Below are positions 36,484-46,038 of a DNA stretch of 64,000 nt, piece by piece. This DNA comes from an uncultured Flavobacteriaceae bacterium (lineage in GTDB: Bacteria; Bacteroidota; Bacteroidia; Flavobacteriales; Flavobacteriaceae), in assembly GCA_947494205.1 (NCBI GenBank), contig CANLUH010000010.1, positions 62,001 through 126,000 on the forward strand, read 5' to 3'. The translations under genes were made by a program, and so were the position numbers. The notes below the pieces were generated by a model. It had not been told where the DNA came from and made no database searches. It saw only the letters and a list, made by a program, of their open reading frames with translations. Each line of letters begins with the position of its first letter. Within the stretch, counting starts at the first letter, position 1.

Positions 36484-37881
36484 TTAATAATGGAAATGTT
36501 CACTTTCCTTTATGAATGGGTTTCTTTTTGCTGTTAATGGTTGCTTAGATATTGCATAGAAAACTATTAATATGAATAACCCTGCAAAGAATAACACAGA
36601 TGAAATTTCTGGAATCCCAATATGCCAATGATCTCCAACAGTTGCAGGCATGATCATATTAAAGATATCTAGATAATGACCTCCTAATATTACTAATCCC
36701 GCCATTACTACGAACCAAGGAATACGTTTGTAGTCACTATTCATTAATAATAATAATGGGAATATAAAGTTCATTGCTAACATTCCAAAGAAAGGTAATT
36801 TGTAATCTTCTATACGTGTTACAAAGTATGTTACCTCTTCTGGAATATTTGAGTACCAGATTAACATAAATTGAGAGAACCATAAGTAAGTCCAGAAAAT
36901 ACTAAAAGCAAACATGAATTTCGCTAAATCGTGTAAGTGACTATCGTTAACATGTGGTAATAATCCTTTTCCTTTTAAGTACATAGTTATTAAAGCTATT
37001 ACTGTAATACCACATACCATCATTCCTGCTAATACGTACCATCCAAATAATGTACTAAACCAGTGAGGATCTACACTCATAATCCAATCCCAAGACATCA
37101 TAGATTCTGTATATAAAAAGAATACTAAAAATGCTGCTGAGATACGGAACGTCTTTTTAAAGTTTTTGTTATCGCTAGCTTCGTCTTGTGCTAAAGAGAA
37201 TTTTCTAGAGAAGTATCTGTATGCAGACCATCCACCTATAAATACTAATGCTCTAATTACAAATCCTGTTGTATTTAACCAACCTTTCTTTCCATAAACA
37301 AGTTTATCGAAATGTTCGCTTTCTGGATTAACCATGTCTGGATTCATCCATACAAAAATATGATCTCCTGCGAATACAGCTATAGCTACTACTATTAAAG
37401 CACCTGGCAATAAATAGTATGTAATCCCTTCCATTACTCTAAATAATAATGGAGACCAACCTGCTTGTGCTGCATATTGTACTGCATAAAATGCTAATAC
37501 TCCTAATGCAATCATCATAAAGAAAAATGCTGCGATATATAATGCAGAATATGGTCTGTTATGAATAGCATGCTGAACGTGTTCAACGTGTTTTCTGTGT
37601 TCGTCTACTTTGTCATGAGAGCCTTTTGCTTCACCGTGACTACTTGCTGATGTATGACTTTCTCCATGAGCTGTTTCAGCCTTATGAGTGTCGTGTCCTT
37701 TGGTTTCTCCATGACTTGCTGCTGCATCATGTCCTCCACCGTGGTGAGACTCGGCTGCTAGCATTTGTTCTACTTCTTCGTAAGTTTTATCCGAAGACAT
37801 AAAACCAGAAGTTATTCCTATTGCTCCAAGAATAATCAGAACGATAGCAGTAATTTTTAGTCTATTTGAAAATGTGTACAT
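36484..37881 (-). CDS. actF: Alternative complex III subunit ActF (quinol:cytochrome c oxidoreductase)
   Basis: 465 residues, about ten membrane helices. ActF is the NrfD-related membrane subunit of alternative complex III that pairs with ActC. After a first helix (ITAIVLIILGAIGITSGFM) there is a His-rich soluble loop at about residues 43-112 with some 15 histidines (for example HHGGGHDAAASHGE). Then helices such as YSALYIAAFFFMMIALGVLAFY and the conserved ESMMSWDWIMSVDPHWFSTLFGWY and HWHIGIPEISSVLFF follow. It sits between actE and coxB. Confidence 0.95.
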   Translation of the reverse strand: MYTFSNRLKITAIVLIILGAIGITSGFMSSDKTYEEVEQMLAAESHHGGGHDAAASHGETKGHDTHKAETAHGESHTSASSHGEAKGSHDKVDEHRKHVEHVQHAIHNRPYSALYIAAFFFMMIALGVLAFYAVQYAAQAGWSPLLFRVMEGITYYLLPGALIVVAIAVFAGDHIFVWMNPDMVNPESEHFDKLVYGKKGWLNTTGFVIRALVFIGGWSAYRYFSRKFSLAQDEASDNKNFKKTFRISAAFLVFFLYTESMMSWDWIMSVDPHWFSTLFGWYVLAGMMVCGITVIALITMYLKGKGLLPHVNDSHLHDLAKFMFAFSIFWTYLWFSQFMLIWYSNIPEEVTYFVTRIEDYKLPFFGMLAMNFIFPLLLLMNSDYKRIPWFVVMAGLVILGGHYLDIFNMIMPATVGDHWHIGIPEISSVLFFAGLFILIVFYAISKQPLTAKRNPFIKESEHFHY

Positions 37882-37907
37882 ATCTGTATATAAACTTTAT
37901 CTAAATC

Positions 37908-38468
37908 TTATTTTTCTAAATCTGCTTTTAACTTTAAAACGTAAGCAATAACTTGCCAGCGTTCTTCTTCGTTAATTAGGTTAGCATAAGAACCCATTGC
38001 ATTTTTACCGTAATAAACAGTGTGGTAAATACTACCTTGTGTGATTGCTCGTCCTGCATCTGCATAACTAGGTACACCTAAGATTTTTTCACGCTTAACT
38101 AATTTACCTTGTCCTTTTCCTTTATTACCGTGGCATATTCCACAATAGATATCGTACAATTCTTTTCCTCTAGCTAAATCTACTTGTGTAGAGTCTAAAG
38201 GACTTTTTAACGATTCTTTTGCTTCAGCGTACCCTTCGTTTGTATTAGGTATTTCAAAAAGAGAATATCCTCTAGGAATGGTTCCTTCTACTGGTAATTG
38301 TGCTTCAACTCCATTTGCAAAAGCATCCGATTCTTGGTATGCTTCATAGGCTACAGACTCATACATGTTTGGCATGTATTCGTAGTTTGGTCTTGAATCT
38401 TTTTTACAAGATGCAAAAGAGATAAGAACTACTGCGGCTAATATTGCTATTTTAATACTACTTTTCAT
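37908..38468 (-). CDS. actE: Alternative complex III mono-haem cytochrome ActE
   Basis: 186 residues. Lipoprotein signal (ILAAVVLISFASC, lipid Cys about 21). One haem motif CGICHGNKGKGQG near residue 111 and a Met ligand probably in GKNAMGSYANLI. Periplasmic lipoprotein that carries electrons from the pentahaem subunit ActA towards the oxidase. Typical domain start PNYEYMPNMYESVAYEAY is seen in this subunit. Lies 10 bases after actD and 26 before actF. Confidence 0.95.
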   Translation of the reverse strand: MKSSIKIAILAAVVLISFASCKKDSRPNYEYMPNMYESVAYEAYQESDAFANGVEAQLPVEGTIPRGYSLFEIPNTNEGYAEAKESLKSPLDSTQVDLARGKELYDIYCGICHGNKGKGQGKLVKREKILGVPSYADAGRAITQGSIYHTVYYGKNAMGSYANLINEEERWQVIAYVLKLKADLEK

Positions 38469-38477
38469 CTTGTATAA

Positions 38478-39008
38478 TTAGTGCGCTTTATCTACTATGT
38501 TAATTTCAACTGCTCCAGTTTCTGCTAAAAGACTTTCTAATTCAGCTTCATTACCATGTACTGGTATCTCCATTAAAAAGTGGTCATCTGTTGTTCTTGG
38601 ATCTGGATTTTCAGCTTTCTTAAAAGGCCACATTCTACTACGCATATAAAACGTAATAACCATTAAGTGGGCTGCAAAAAATACTGTAAGTTCAAACATG
38701 ATTGGCACGAATGCTGGCATGTTTTCTAAATAGCTAAAACTTGGTTTACCACCAATGTTTTGTGGCCAATCTTCAATCATAATGAAATTCATCATTACTG
38801 TGGCTACACATAAACCAACACATCCATACATGAATGCTGCTATTGCTATTCTAGTTGGGGCTAATCCCATCGCCTTGTCTAGTCCGTGAACTGGAAAAGG
38901 AGTGTATATCTCTTCGATATGGTGTCTTTCGGCTTTAACTTTTTTAACAGCTGCCATTAAAACATCATCATCGGTATAAATAGCGTGAATTACTTTTGAA
39001 GCTTCCAT
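38478..39008 (-). CDS. actD: Alternative complex III subunit ActD (DUF3341)
   Basis: 176 residues. DUF3341 membrane subunit: cytoplasmic N-terminal domain (VIHAIYTDDDVLMAAVKKVK, then IEEIYTPFPVHGLDKAMGL), two membrane helices (FMYGCVGLCVATVMMNF and FELTVFFAAHLMVITFYM) and a short C-terminal tail (DDHFLMEIPVHGNEAELESL). It packs against ActC/ActF in the complex. Starts 10 bases after the actC stop. Confidence 0.95.
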   Translation of the reverse strand: MEASKVIHAIYTDDDVLMAAVKKVKAERHHIEEIYTPFPVHGLDKAMGLAPTRIAIAAFMYGCVGLCVATVMMNFIMIEDWPQNIGGKPSFSYLENMPAFVPIMFELTVFFAAHLMVITFYMRSRMWPFKKAENPDPRTTDDHFLMEIPVHGNEAELESLLAETGAVEINIVDKAH

Positions 39009-39018
39009 ATGCTACTCT

Positions 39019-40770
39019 CTAGTTTATTAAGTTTTTAGCTTGTCCTGACCAATCATCACGTTCTGCTCTTCCTGGGAAAGAACCTGTAATTGAATCTAAC
39101 AAATCGTATTCTTTTTTCGTCATCTTACTAACCTGAAGGAAAGAGTATATTCCAATACTGTTTAATACTTCTTCCATTTTAGGACCAATTCCATTAATCT
39201 TTTTAAGATCGTCTGGTGTTTGTGTATTATTATCGAATGTTCCTATAGTTCCTAATAGGCTATTTACGTTTTCAGTATTATCAGTTGTAGCTACTTCTGT
39301 TTTAGGTGCTGCTTCTGTTCTATTAGACACAGTAGCTGTTTTACCATTAGAGGTTCTAGAATCTGATCCTGTTCCTACTAAGCTATCTCCTCTTTCTCTA
39401 ATGTTTTTATAACGCTCTCCAGAAGACTTTAGAATTGTCTTAACCTCTGCTTGTGCTATAACTGGGAATGTTCTAGAGTATAATAAGAATAATACAAAGA
39501 AGAATCCTATTGTTCCAATAAATATTCCGATATCTACGAATGTTGGAGAGAACATTGTCCAAGAAGATGGTAAGTAATCTCTGTGTAATGATGTTACGAT
39601 AATTACGAAACGCTCAAACCACATTCCTATATTTACTACAATAGATATTGCGAAAGAGAACATGATACTTGTTCTTAGCTTCTTAAACCACATAAATTGT
39701 GGAGAGAATACATTACAAGTCATCATTGCCCAGTATGCCCATGCATAAGGTCCTGTTGCTCTATTTAAGAATGCATATTGTTCGTACTCTACTCCAGAGT
39801 ACCATGCTACAAATAATTCGGTAATATAAGCCACACCTACAATAGAACCAGTAATCATGATAACTATATTCATTAATTCGATGTGTTGTACTGTAATATA
39901 ATCTTCCATATTACATACTTTTCTCATAATGATAAGTAATGTATTTACCATTGCGAATCCAGAGAAAATCGCTCCTGCAACGAAGTAAGGTGGGAATATT
40001 GTTGTATGCCAACCTGGTATAACCGATGTTGCGAAGTCAAAAGATACAATCGTGTGTACTGAAAGTACTAATGGTGTTGCTAAACCTGCAAGTACTAAAG
40101 ATACTTCTTCAAAACGTTGCCAGTCTTTTGCTCTACCTGTCCAACCGAAACTTAATAGACTATATATTTTCTTTTGAAAAGGTTTAACTGCTCTATCACG
40201 AATCATTGCGAAATCTGGTAATAAACCTGTCCACCAGAATACTAATGATACAGATAAATACGTAGAGATAGCAAATACATCCCAAAGTAATGGAGAGTTA
40301 AAGTTTACCCATAATGAACCAAATTGGTTTGGTATAGGTAATACCCAGTAAGCTAACCAAGGTCTTCCCATGTGTATTACAGGGAATAAACCAGCTTGTA
40401 CTACTGAGAAAATTGTCATTGCTTCTGCAGAACGGTTAATTGCCATTCTCCATTTTTGACGGAATAATAATAGTACTGCAGAAATTAATGTTCCTGCGTG
40501 ACCAATACCAACCCACCAAACGAAGTTAGTAATATCCCAGGCCCAACCTACGGTTTTGTTTAAACCCCAAGTTCCAATACCTGTAGATATAGTGTATATC
40601 ATACATCCAATTCCCCAAAGAAACGCGACAAGTGCGATTGAAAAGACAATCCACCACTGTTTGTTTGCTTTTCCTTCTACTGGAGCAGCAATATCAACAG
40701 TTACATCGTGATACGATTTTTCGCCTGTAACTAAAGGTCTTCTAATAGGTGCTTCGTAATGAGACGCCAT
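39019..40770 (-). CDS. actC: Alternative complex III subunit ActC (NrfD family) with C-terminal helix-hairpin-helix tail
   Basis: 583 residues. The first about 460 form the NrfD/PsrC-like quinol-binding membrane subunit with about ten helices (NFVWWVGIGHAGTLISAVLLLF, ISTYLSVSLVFWWTGLLPDF, VAGAIFSGFAMVNTLLIIM). After YSRTFPVIAQAEVK there is a Thr/Asn-rich linker (about 465-518) and then, at residues 520-583, a helix-hairpin-helix domain (DDLKKINGIGPKMEEVLNSIG, FPGRAERDDWSGQAKNL). This tail resembles the small HhH domain seen fused to other membrane or ribosomal proteins and is beyond the usual subunit length. Located between actB and actD. Confidence 0.93.
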   Translation of the reverse strand: MASHYEAPIRRPLVTGEKSYHDVTVDIAAPVEGKANKQWWIVFSIALVAFLWGIGCMIYTISTGIGTWGLNKTVGWAWDITNFVWWVGIGHAGTLISAVLLLFRQKWRMAINRSAEAMTIFSVVQAGLFPVIHMGRPWLAYWVLPIPNQFGSLWVNFNSPLLWDVFAISTYLSVSLVFWWTGLLPDFAMIRDRAVKPFQKKIYSLLSFGWTGRAKDWQRFEEVSLVLAGLATPLVLSVHTIVSFDFATSVIPGWHTTIFPPYFVAGAIFSGFAMVNTLLIIMRKVCNMEDYITVQHIELMNIVIMITGSIVGVAYITELFVAWYSGVEYEQYAFLNRATGPYAWAYWAMMTCNVFSPQFMWFKKLRTSIMFSFAISIVVNIGMWFERFVIIVTSLHRDYLPSSWTMFSPTFVDIGIFIGTIGFFFVLFLLYSRTFPVIAQAEVKTILKSSGERYKNIRERGDSLVGTGSDSRTSNGKTATVSNRTEAAPKTEVATTDNTENVNSLLGTIGTFDNNTQTPDDLKKINGIGPKMEEVLNSIGIYSFLQVSKMTKKEYDLLDSITGSFPGRAERDDWSGQAKNLIN

Positions 40771-40804
40771 AATCCTTTTATAATTGTTTGTTAGTTATTC
40801 TTTT

Positions 40805-43800
40805 TTATGCTTCTGTTGTGTTTCTCACTTTAGTATGATACTGAACATTAGGTTTAGTACCAACACTTTCTAATAAGTGATACATACGATCGTCTTTTAA
40901 AAGTTTTGCAACTTCGCTATCCTTATCGTTTATGTCTCCAAACACCATTGCTCCACTACTACAAGCTGCAGAACACGCTGTTTTAAATTCACCATCTTTA
41001 ATTGCTCTACCATCACGTTTTGCATCAAGGATTGTTTTCTGTGTCATTTGAATACACATAGAACATTTCTCCATTACACCACGAGAACGAACAGTTACAT
41101 CTGGATTAATTACCATTCTTCCTAAATCATCATTCATGAAATAGTCGAACTCATCATTTCCATTGTATAAGAACCAGTTGAAACGACGTACTTTGTATGG
41201 ACAGTTGTTTGCACAATATCTTGTACCTACACAACGGTTATAAGCCATGTGGTTTTGCCCTTGACGTCCGTGTGATGTTGCCGCTACTGGACAAACTGTT
41301 TCACATGGTGCGTGATTACAGTGCTGACACATTACTGGTTGGAACGCCACTTGTGGGTTATCTGCAGCAACTTCTAATTCTCCGAATCCACCTAAAGAGC
41401 CATTATCACCAGATAAACCAGAGAACCCGTCTTTTTTAGCGTTATCTTCATCGAATGTATCTTCACTAGAGTAATATCTATCGATACGTAACCAGTGCAT
41501 ATCACGGCTACGACGAATTTCTTCTTTACCAACTACTGGTACATTATTTTCTGCATGACATGCAATAACACATGCGCCACATCCTGTACAAGCGTTTAAG
41601 TCTATAGATAGGTTAAAGTGATGTCCTATTGAACGATCAAACTCATCCCATAAATCTACATCTGGAGATGTTACTGGAGTTTCTTCATGATTTAAAGATA
41701 CTACTGGTATTGCATTCCAGTGCTCTTTATCTTTAGTATTAAAAATCTCAAGTGTTGTCTCTTTAATGATGTCTCCACGACCCATTAATGTATTCTGTAA
41801 TTGTACACAAGCAAACTCATGCATTCCAGATGCTTTTGCTACAGTTACATTTTGTATTGTATTGAATCCTTGGTATAATGCATACGCATTAACACCAGTT
41901 CTCATTTCTTCTTTTATCCCTTCGCTAGTTCTACCATATCCTAATGCTAAACCAAAAGAACCTTTAGCTTGACCAGGTTGAATAATTGCTGGAACAGTGA
42001 TTGTAACTCCATTTACAGTTACATCTGTATAACTACCGTTTAGTCCTCCTGTTGCATCATGGTCATTAACTATTCCTAAGTCTTTTGCATCTGCAGCAGA
42101 AATCGTTAAATAGTTATCCCAAGATGTTCTTGTAATTGGATCTGGAAACTCTTGTAACCATGGGTTATTAGCTTGCTGTCCATCTCCCATACCTGTTTTA
42201 GTATAAAGTGTTAACTCCATACCTTTAGAGGTTGATTTTGCTAATGCTCTTGCTGCATTTCCTGAAGGTGTTACAGCTGCAATAACTTCGTCTCCTACGA
42301 CTTCGCTTTCTGATGCTTCCTCTCCTTCTACAACAGTTGCTGTAGCGGTTGAAGCGAACACACCGTCATGCAATGCTGTATTAAATGAATTGCCATTTAA
42401 TATATTGTCTTTCCAAGTCGTTTTAATGTAATCGTTATAAGATACATCGTTACCATTCCACACTAATAATGCTTCTTGGAATTGTTTTGTATCGAATAAA
42501 GGACGTATTGTTGGTTGCATTAGTGCAAAATGTCCTTTCTTAATTTCTACATCTCCCCAAGATTCTAAGTAATGAGGTGCCGCAGCTATATAATTTGTTA
42601 AAGCTGATGTTTCGTCAACTTTCATAGAGAACGCGATAGATAAACCTGTTTTCTTTAACCCTTCAGCAAAATCGTTTGCATTTGGTAAAGTATACATAGG
42701 ATTTACCCCACTCATAATAAGTGCTCCTACTCTACCAGCTTTCATATCTGATATTAGAGCAGCAACTTTATTATTATCGCCTTGTCTTGTTTGTATTGTA
42801 TTTACAGTATCAAATGCTTTACTCTTAATGTGTTCATTAATTTCCAGCACTACTGTTTGTGCATTTACATCTTGTAATCCTGTTACAACAACACCGTTAG
42901 TACCAGCTCTTTTAATTTGGTTTGCCGCTTTTTGAACAGCATCTCCAATAGCTTTTGGTAAATTTACAGAAATAGAACTTCCAGTAATTAAACTGTGTAA
43001 TTTTGCTAATGCTAATTTTTGTTCTGTTGGCTTTAATGGTACACGCTTATCTGCGTTTGCTCCAGATAAAGACATGTTAGATTCAAATTGTACGTGGCGA
43101 GACATTTTACCATGACTTGGCACACGACCTTTCGCGTATCCAGAGTCAAAACCTCCACCTTGCCAATCTCCTAAGAAATCTGCACCTACTGAAACGATAG
43201 TTGCCGCTTTTGAAAAATCGTAGTTAGCTAAAGCGCGTTCGCCATATTTAGCTTGAAATGCATCTAACGCAGCAGATTCTGAAACAGCATCATACTGAAC
43301 GTGTTTTACATTCTCACCATATTTTTCTTTAAATTCTGAAACTAGTTTACTTGTCGATGGACTAGCATATGTTTGTGTTAATAACACAATTTGTTTTCCA
43401 GAATCTTTTAAAGCTGCAAGTTGTTGTGTTGTCTCAGACATTAATGAAGACCAAGAGATTACACTCTCTCCTTTCATTGGAGTCTTTAATCGCTTGCTAT
43501 CGTATAAGCTTAAAACTGATGCATTAACTCTGGCATTAGCACTACCATTAGCAGCTGCCATTGTATTGTTTTCAATTTTAATTGGACGACCCTCACGAGT
43601 TTTTACTAAAACACTTGCGTAATCAAATCCGTCTGCAATAGTTGTTGCATAATAATTAGCAACACCAGGTATAATTGTATCTGGTTGTACTACGTAGGGA
43701 ATTGATTTAATTACTGGTCCTTCACAGGCTGCTAATGATGCTGCAGCTGTACTAAAACCAACATATTTTAAGAAATCACGACGCGTTGTTGAAGACTTCT

Positions 43801-43936
43801 CTAATGACTCCTTATCTCCTAAGAACTCATCAGTTGGAATTTCTTGAACAAATTCGTTTTGTTTTAGCGTCTCAACAATAGAGCTATCTTCTTTTAGCTC
43901 CTCAACACTTTTCCAGTATTTCTTGTTTGATGACAT
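40805..43936 (-). CDS. actB: Alternative complex III molybdopterin-like/Fe-S subunit ActB
   Basis: 1043 residues. Tat-type signal (TTRRDFLKYVGFSTAAASLA with following AACEGP), then a large molybdopterin oxidoreductase-like domain. In this family that domain lacks the cofactor. From about residue 750 an NrfC-like ferredoxin part carries four clusters: CTGCGACVIACHAEN, CQHCNHAPCETVCPVAA, CVGTRYCANNCPYKVRRFNW, and CSMCIQM with CSAACSSGAM. Electrons from quinol pass through these clusters to ActA. It lies 98 bases downstream of actA and 34 upstream of actC. Confidence 0.95.
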   Translation of the reverse strand: MSSNKKYWKSVEELKEDSSIVETLKQNEFVQEIPTDEFLGDKESLEKSSTTRRDFLKYVGFSTAAASLAACEGPVIKSIPYVVQPDTIIPGVANYYATTIADGFDYASVLVKTREGRPIKIENNTMAAANGSANARVNASVLSLYDSKRLKTPMKGESVISWSSLMSETTQQLAALKDSGKQIVLLTQTYASPSTSKLVSEFKEKYGENVKHVQYDAVSESAALDAFQAKYGERALANYDFSKAATIVSVGADFLGDWQGGGFDSGYAKGRVPSHGKMSRHVQFESNMSLSGANADKRVPLKPTEQKLALAKLHSLITGSSISVNLPKAIGDAVQKAANQIKRAGTNGVVVTGLQDVNAQTVVLEINEHIKSKAFDTVNTIQTRQGDNNKVAALISDMKAGRVGALIMSGVNPMYTLPNANDFAEGLKKTGLSIAFSMKVDETSALTNYIAAAPHYLESWGDVEIKKGHFALMQPTIRPLFDTKQFQEALLVWNGNDVSYNDYIKTTWKDNILNGNSFNTALHDGVFASTATATVVEGEEASESEVVGDEVIAAVTPSGNAARALAKSTSKGMELTLYTKTGMGDGQQANNPWLQEFPDPITRTSWDNYLTISAADAKDLGIVNDHDATGGLNGSYTDVTVNGVTITVPAIIQPGQAKGSFGLALGYGRTSEGIKEEMRTGVNAYALYQGFNTIQNVTVAKASGMHEFACVQLQNTLMGRGDIIKETTLEIFNTKDKEHWNAIPVVSLNHEETPVTSPDVDLWDEFDRSIGHHFNLSIDLNACTGCGACVIACHAENNVPVVGKEEIRRSRDMHWLRIDRYYSSEDTFDEDNAKKDGFSGLSGDNGSLGGFGELEVAADNPQVAFQPVMCQHCNHAPCETVCPVAATSHGRQGQNHMAYNRCVGTRYCANNCPYKVRRFNWFLYNGNDEFDYFMNDDLGRMVINPDVTVRSRGVMEKCSMCIQMTQKTILDAKRDGRAIKDGEFKTACSAACSSGAMVFGDINDKDSEVAKLLKDDRMYHLLESVGTKPNVQYHTKVRNTTEA

Positions 43937-44034
43937 ATTATATAATTGAATTACTTCTTAATTTATTTTTATAGTTTTAAATCCCTTTTTAAGAGATTTC
44001 CGATGTTTCGGATATTCCTAAAAACTTTCTGTTT

Positions 44035-45375
44035 TTAGTAGTGACATTTACCACATTCTAAACCTCCCATTTGCGATGCCTTAATTTGGTCTAAATCACC
44101 ATATTTTTTAGACAACTGCTCATGTATTTTAGTGTAGTATGCGTTATCCTTAACTTTCACATTTGTTTCTCTGTGACAGTTAATACACCATCCCATTGTT
44201 AATGGTGCATGTTGATACATAACTTCCATTTCTTCTACAGGTCCGTGACATGTTTGACACTCTACTCCTGCAACCATAACGTGTTGTGAGTGGTTAAAGT
44301 AAGCGAAGTCTGGTAAATTATGAATTCTAGTCCATTTTACTGGCTTTGTTTCTCCTGTATATTTCTGATTTGCATCATCCCAACCAACAGCGTCATATAA
44401 CTTTTTAATTTCTCCATCGTAGAAATCTTTGCTGTATTCTGGTGTTGCTGTTGAAGCAGCCACTTCTGAAATTGACTTATGACAGTTCATACAAACATTT
44501 AAAGAAGGTATCCCTGAATGTTTACTTACTCTTGCTGAAGAGTGGCAGTATTTACAATCTATACCATTATCTCCTGCATGAATTCTGTGTGAATAGTGAA
44601 TTTCTTGTACTGGCTCGTAACCTTGATTAACACCTACCTGCATAAGGTAACCGTAAACAAAATAACCTGCTGCTAATAAAAACAAGATAGATGTTACTAA
44701 TACTAAGAATTGATTTTGTATAAATGCTTTCCAGATTGGCGTTCCTTTCGGTTCTTCTGCAATATCTAAACCTTTTTCTTGTGCAAAACGACGTAATGTT
44801 TTATTTACTAAAACTAAGGCTCCTGCTAATAAAGCAAACAATAATGCTAACGCGCCAAGAATTAGTTTATTTGAAGCGCCATCGTTATTTGGATTAACTT
44901 CAGGTTCAACAATAACACCACCTCCTGAGTTATCTTCTTTTGGCTTAGCAGTATATGCTAAAATATTATCAATATCTGTATTAGACAATTGAGGAAAAGC
45001 AGTCATTGCTGTTTTGTCATACTCATTATAAATCTTGTTAGCATACGCATCACCAGATTTAATCATTCCTGCACTGTTCTTAATCCAAGCATATAACCAT
45101 TCACGATCTAATCCTTGTTCTTCTGCCAAACGTGCTTCAACATTACGTAATGCAGGACCGGTCATCTTTTTGTCTAACTTATGACAAGATGCACAGTTTG
45201 TATTAAATAATGCTTTACCGGCTGCCGGATCCCCTTCTTGGGCTGAAAGTGTACTAGAAAATGCTATTAAAATAATTAAGCTTAAACGAAGAATGTTGCT
45301 GCTTAATCTGCGGTGAATCACCTGTTTCATATTGTTAGTAAAATTAGCTTCTAAACTTTGGTACGGTTTTTTCAT
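44035..45375 (-). CDS. actA: Alternative complex III multihaem cytochrome ActA (six CxxCH)
   Basis: 446 residues from ATG 45375; ATG at 45330 (MKQVIHRRL) would give a shorter and more usual signal peptide (LRLSLIILIAFSSTLSAQ), so the true start may be there. Six haem-binding motifs: CASCH near residue 61 in an N-terminal cytochrome c domain, then a membrane helix around 240, then CKYCH, CMNCH, CQTCH, CINCH and CGKCHY at the C-terminus. The C-terminal five make the classical pentahaem ActA; the N-terminal mono-haem domain is extra. First gene of the act operon, with a -7 box at 45413-45420. Confidence 0.94.
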   Translation of the reverse strand: MKKPYQSLEANFTNNMKQVIHRRLSSNILRLSLIILIAFSSTLSAQEGDPAAGKALFNTNCASCHKLDKKMTGPALRNVEARLAEEQGLDREWLYAWIKNSAGMIKSGDAYANKIYNEYDKTAMTAFPQLSNTDIDNILAYTAKPKEDNSGGGVIVEPEVNPNNDGASNKLILGALALLFALLAGALVLVNKTLRRFAQEKGLDIAEEPKGTPIWKAFIQNQFLVLVTSILFLLAAGYFVYGYLMQVGVNQGYEPVQEIHYSHRIHAGDNGIDCKYCHSSARVSKHSGIPSLNVCMNCHKSISEVAASTATPEYSKDFYDGEIKKLYDAVGWDDANQKYTGETKPVKWTRIHNLPDFAYFNHSQHVMVAGVECQTCHGPVEEMEVMYQHAPLTMGWCINCHRETNVKVKDNAYYTKIHEQLSKKYGDLDQIKASQMGGLECGKCHY

Positions 45376-45412
45376 ATGTATTTAAGAAAAATATACGCTT
45401 ATAAAATCTAGG

Positions 45413-45420
45413 CAAAAGTA
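45413..45420 (-). promoter_or_regulatory. Probable -7 box of the act-cox operon
   Basis: TACTTTTG on the minus strand, 37 bases before ATG 45375, fits TAnnTTTG. No good -33 element found. All genes from actA to coxA are on the same strand with gaps of 98 bases or fewer and no internal terminator. Confidence 0.45.
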
Positions 45421-45517
45421 ATACTTAAAGTCCATTTTATAAATGTTAGAGAAGTCTTAATTTCTAATTTAGAGATATTCTAAATAAGAAATGCGACTAA
45501 TTTTCGTTATTTACTTT

Positions 45518-45525
45518 TACATTTG
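45518..45525 (+). promoter_or_regulatory. Probable -7 box of the SPOR gene
   Basis: TACATTTG on the plus strand, 19 bases before the ATG at 45545, fits TAnnTTTG. It is divergent from the actA promoter in the same 169-base gap. Confidence 0.5.
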
Positions 45526-45544
45526 TATTAATTAAAACTTATTT

Positions 45545-45943
45545 ATGATACGATTTTCTTTTAAAAAGCTTTGTTTACTAGCACTTTGCCTTATTGGCTT
45601 TACAGCTTTAAGTAATGCGCAACAGGGTAATGTAACCATTAATCAAGACCCAGCAATTTCTACATTGTTAGATTATAAAACAGAAATTAATGTTGATGGA
45701 AAAGACTCAAGACGCTATAAAATTCAAATTTTTTCTGGAGATCGCAGTAAGGCAGAAGAAGTATTAACAGCCTTTAAATACTCTTATGGTGAATGGTCTG
45801 CAAAAAAGGTTTACGAAACGCCAAATTATAAGGTTTGGGTTGGTAATTTTAGAACTAAATTAGAAGCCGATCGTGCTCTTATTAAAATTAAAAAGAAGTT
45901 TCCTTCTGCGTTTCCTTTTAAACCAAAAAAGGAAAGGGATTAA
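45545..45943 (+). CDS. SPOR domain-containing periplasmic protein
   Basis: 132 residues. Signal peptide (LCLLALCLIGFTALSNAQ), a short linker (NVTINQDPAISTLLDYKTEI), and a C-terminal SPOR domain (YKIQIFSGDRSKAEEVLTAF, YKVWVGNFRTKLEADRALI, FPSAFPFKPKK). SPOR domains bind denuded peptidoglycan at division sites. Short single-domain SPOR proteins like this are common in flavobacteria. Divergent from actA and convergent with infB across a shared terminator. Confidence 0.9.
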   Translation: MIRFSFKKLCLLALCLIGFTALSNAQQGNVTINQDPAISTLLDYKTEINVDGKDSRRYKIQIFSGDRSKAEEVLTAFKYSYGEWSAKKVYETPNYKVWVGNFRTKLEADRALIKIKKKFPSAFPFKPKKERD

Positions 45944-45988
45944 GTTTTTAAATACTATTACTAGTTAAACAAATAACTTACATACAAT

Positions 45989-46020
45989 AAAAAAAGGCGA
46001 CCATTTGGTCGCCTTTTTTT
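45989..46020. terminator. Bidirectional terminator between SPOR gene and infB
   Basis: Perfect 15-bp stem (AAAAAAAGGCGACCA and complement) with loop TT and A/T runs on both sides, 46 bases after the SPOR stop and 19 bases after the infB stop. Confidence 0.92.
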
Positions 46021-46038
46021 ATTGTATTGAATTGAATA

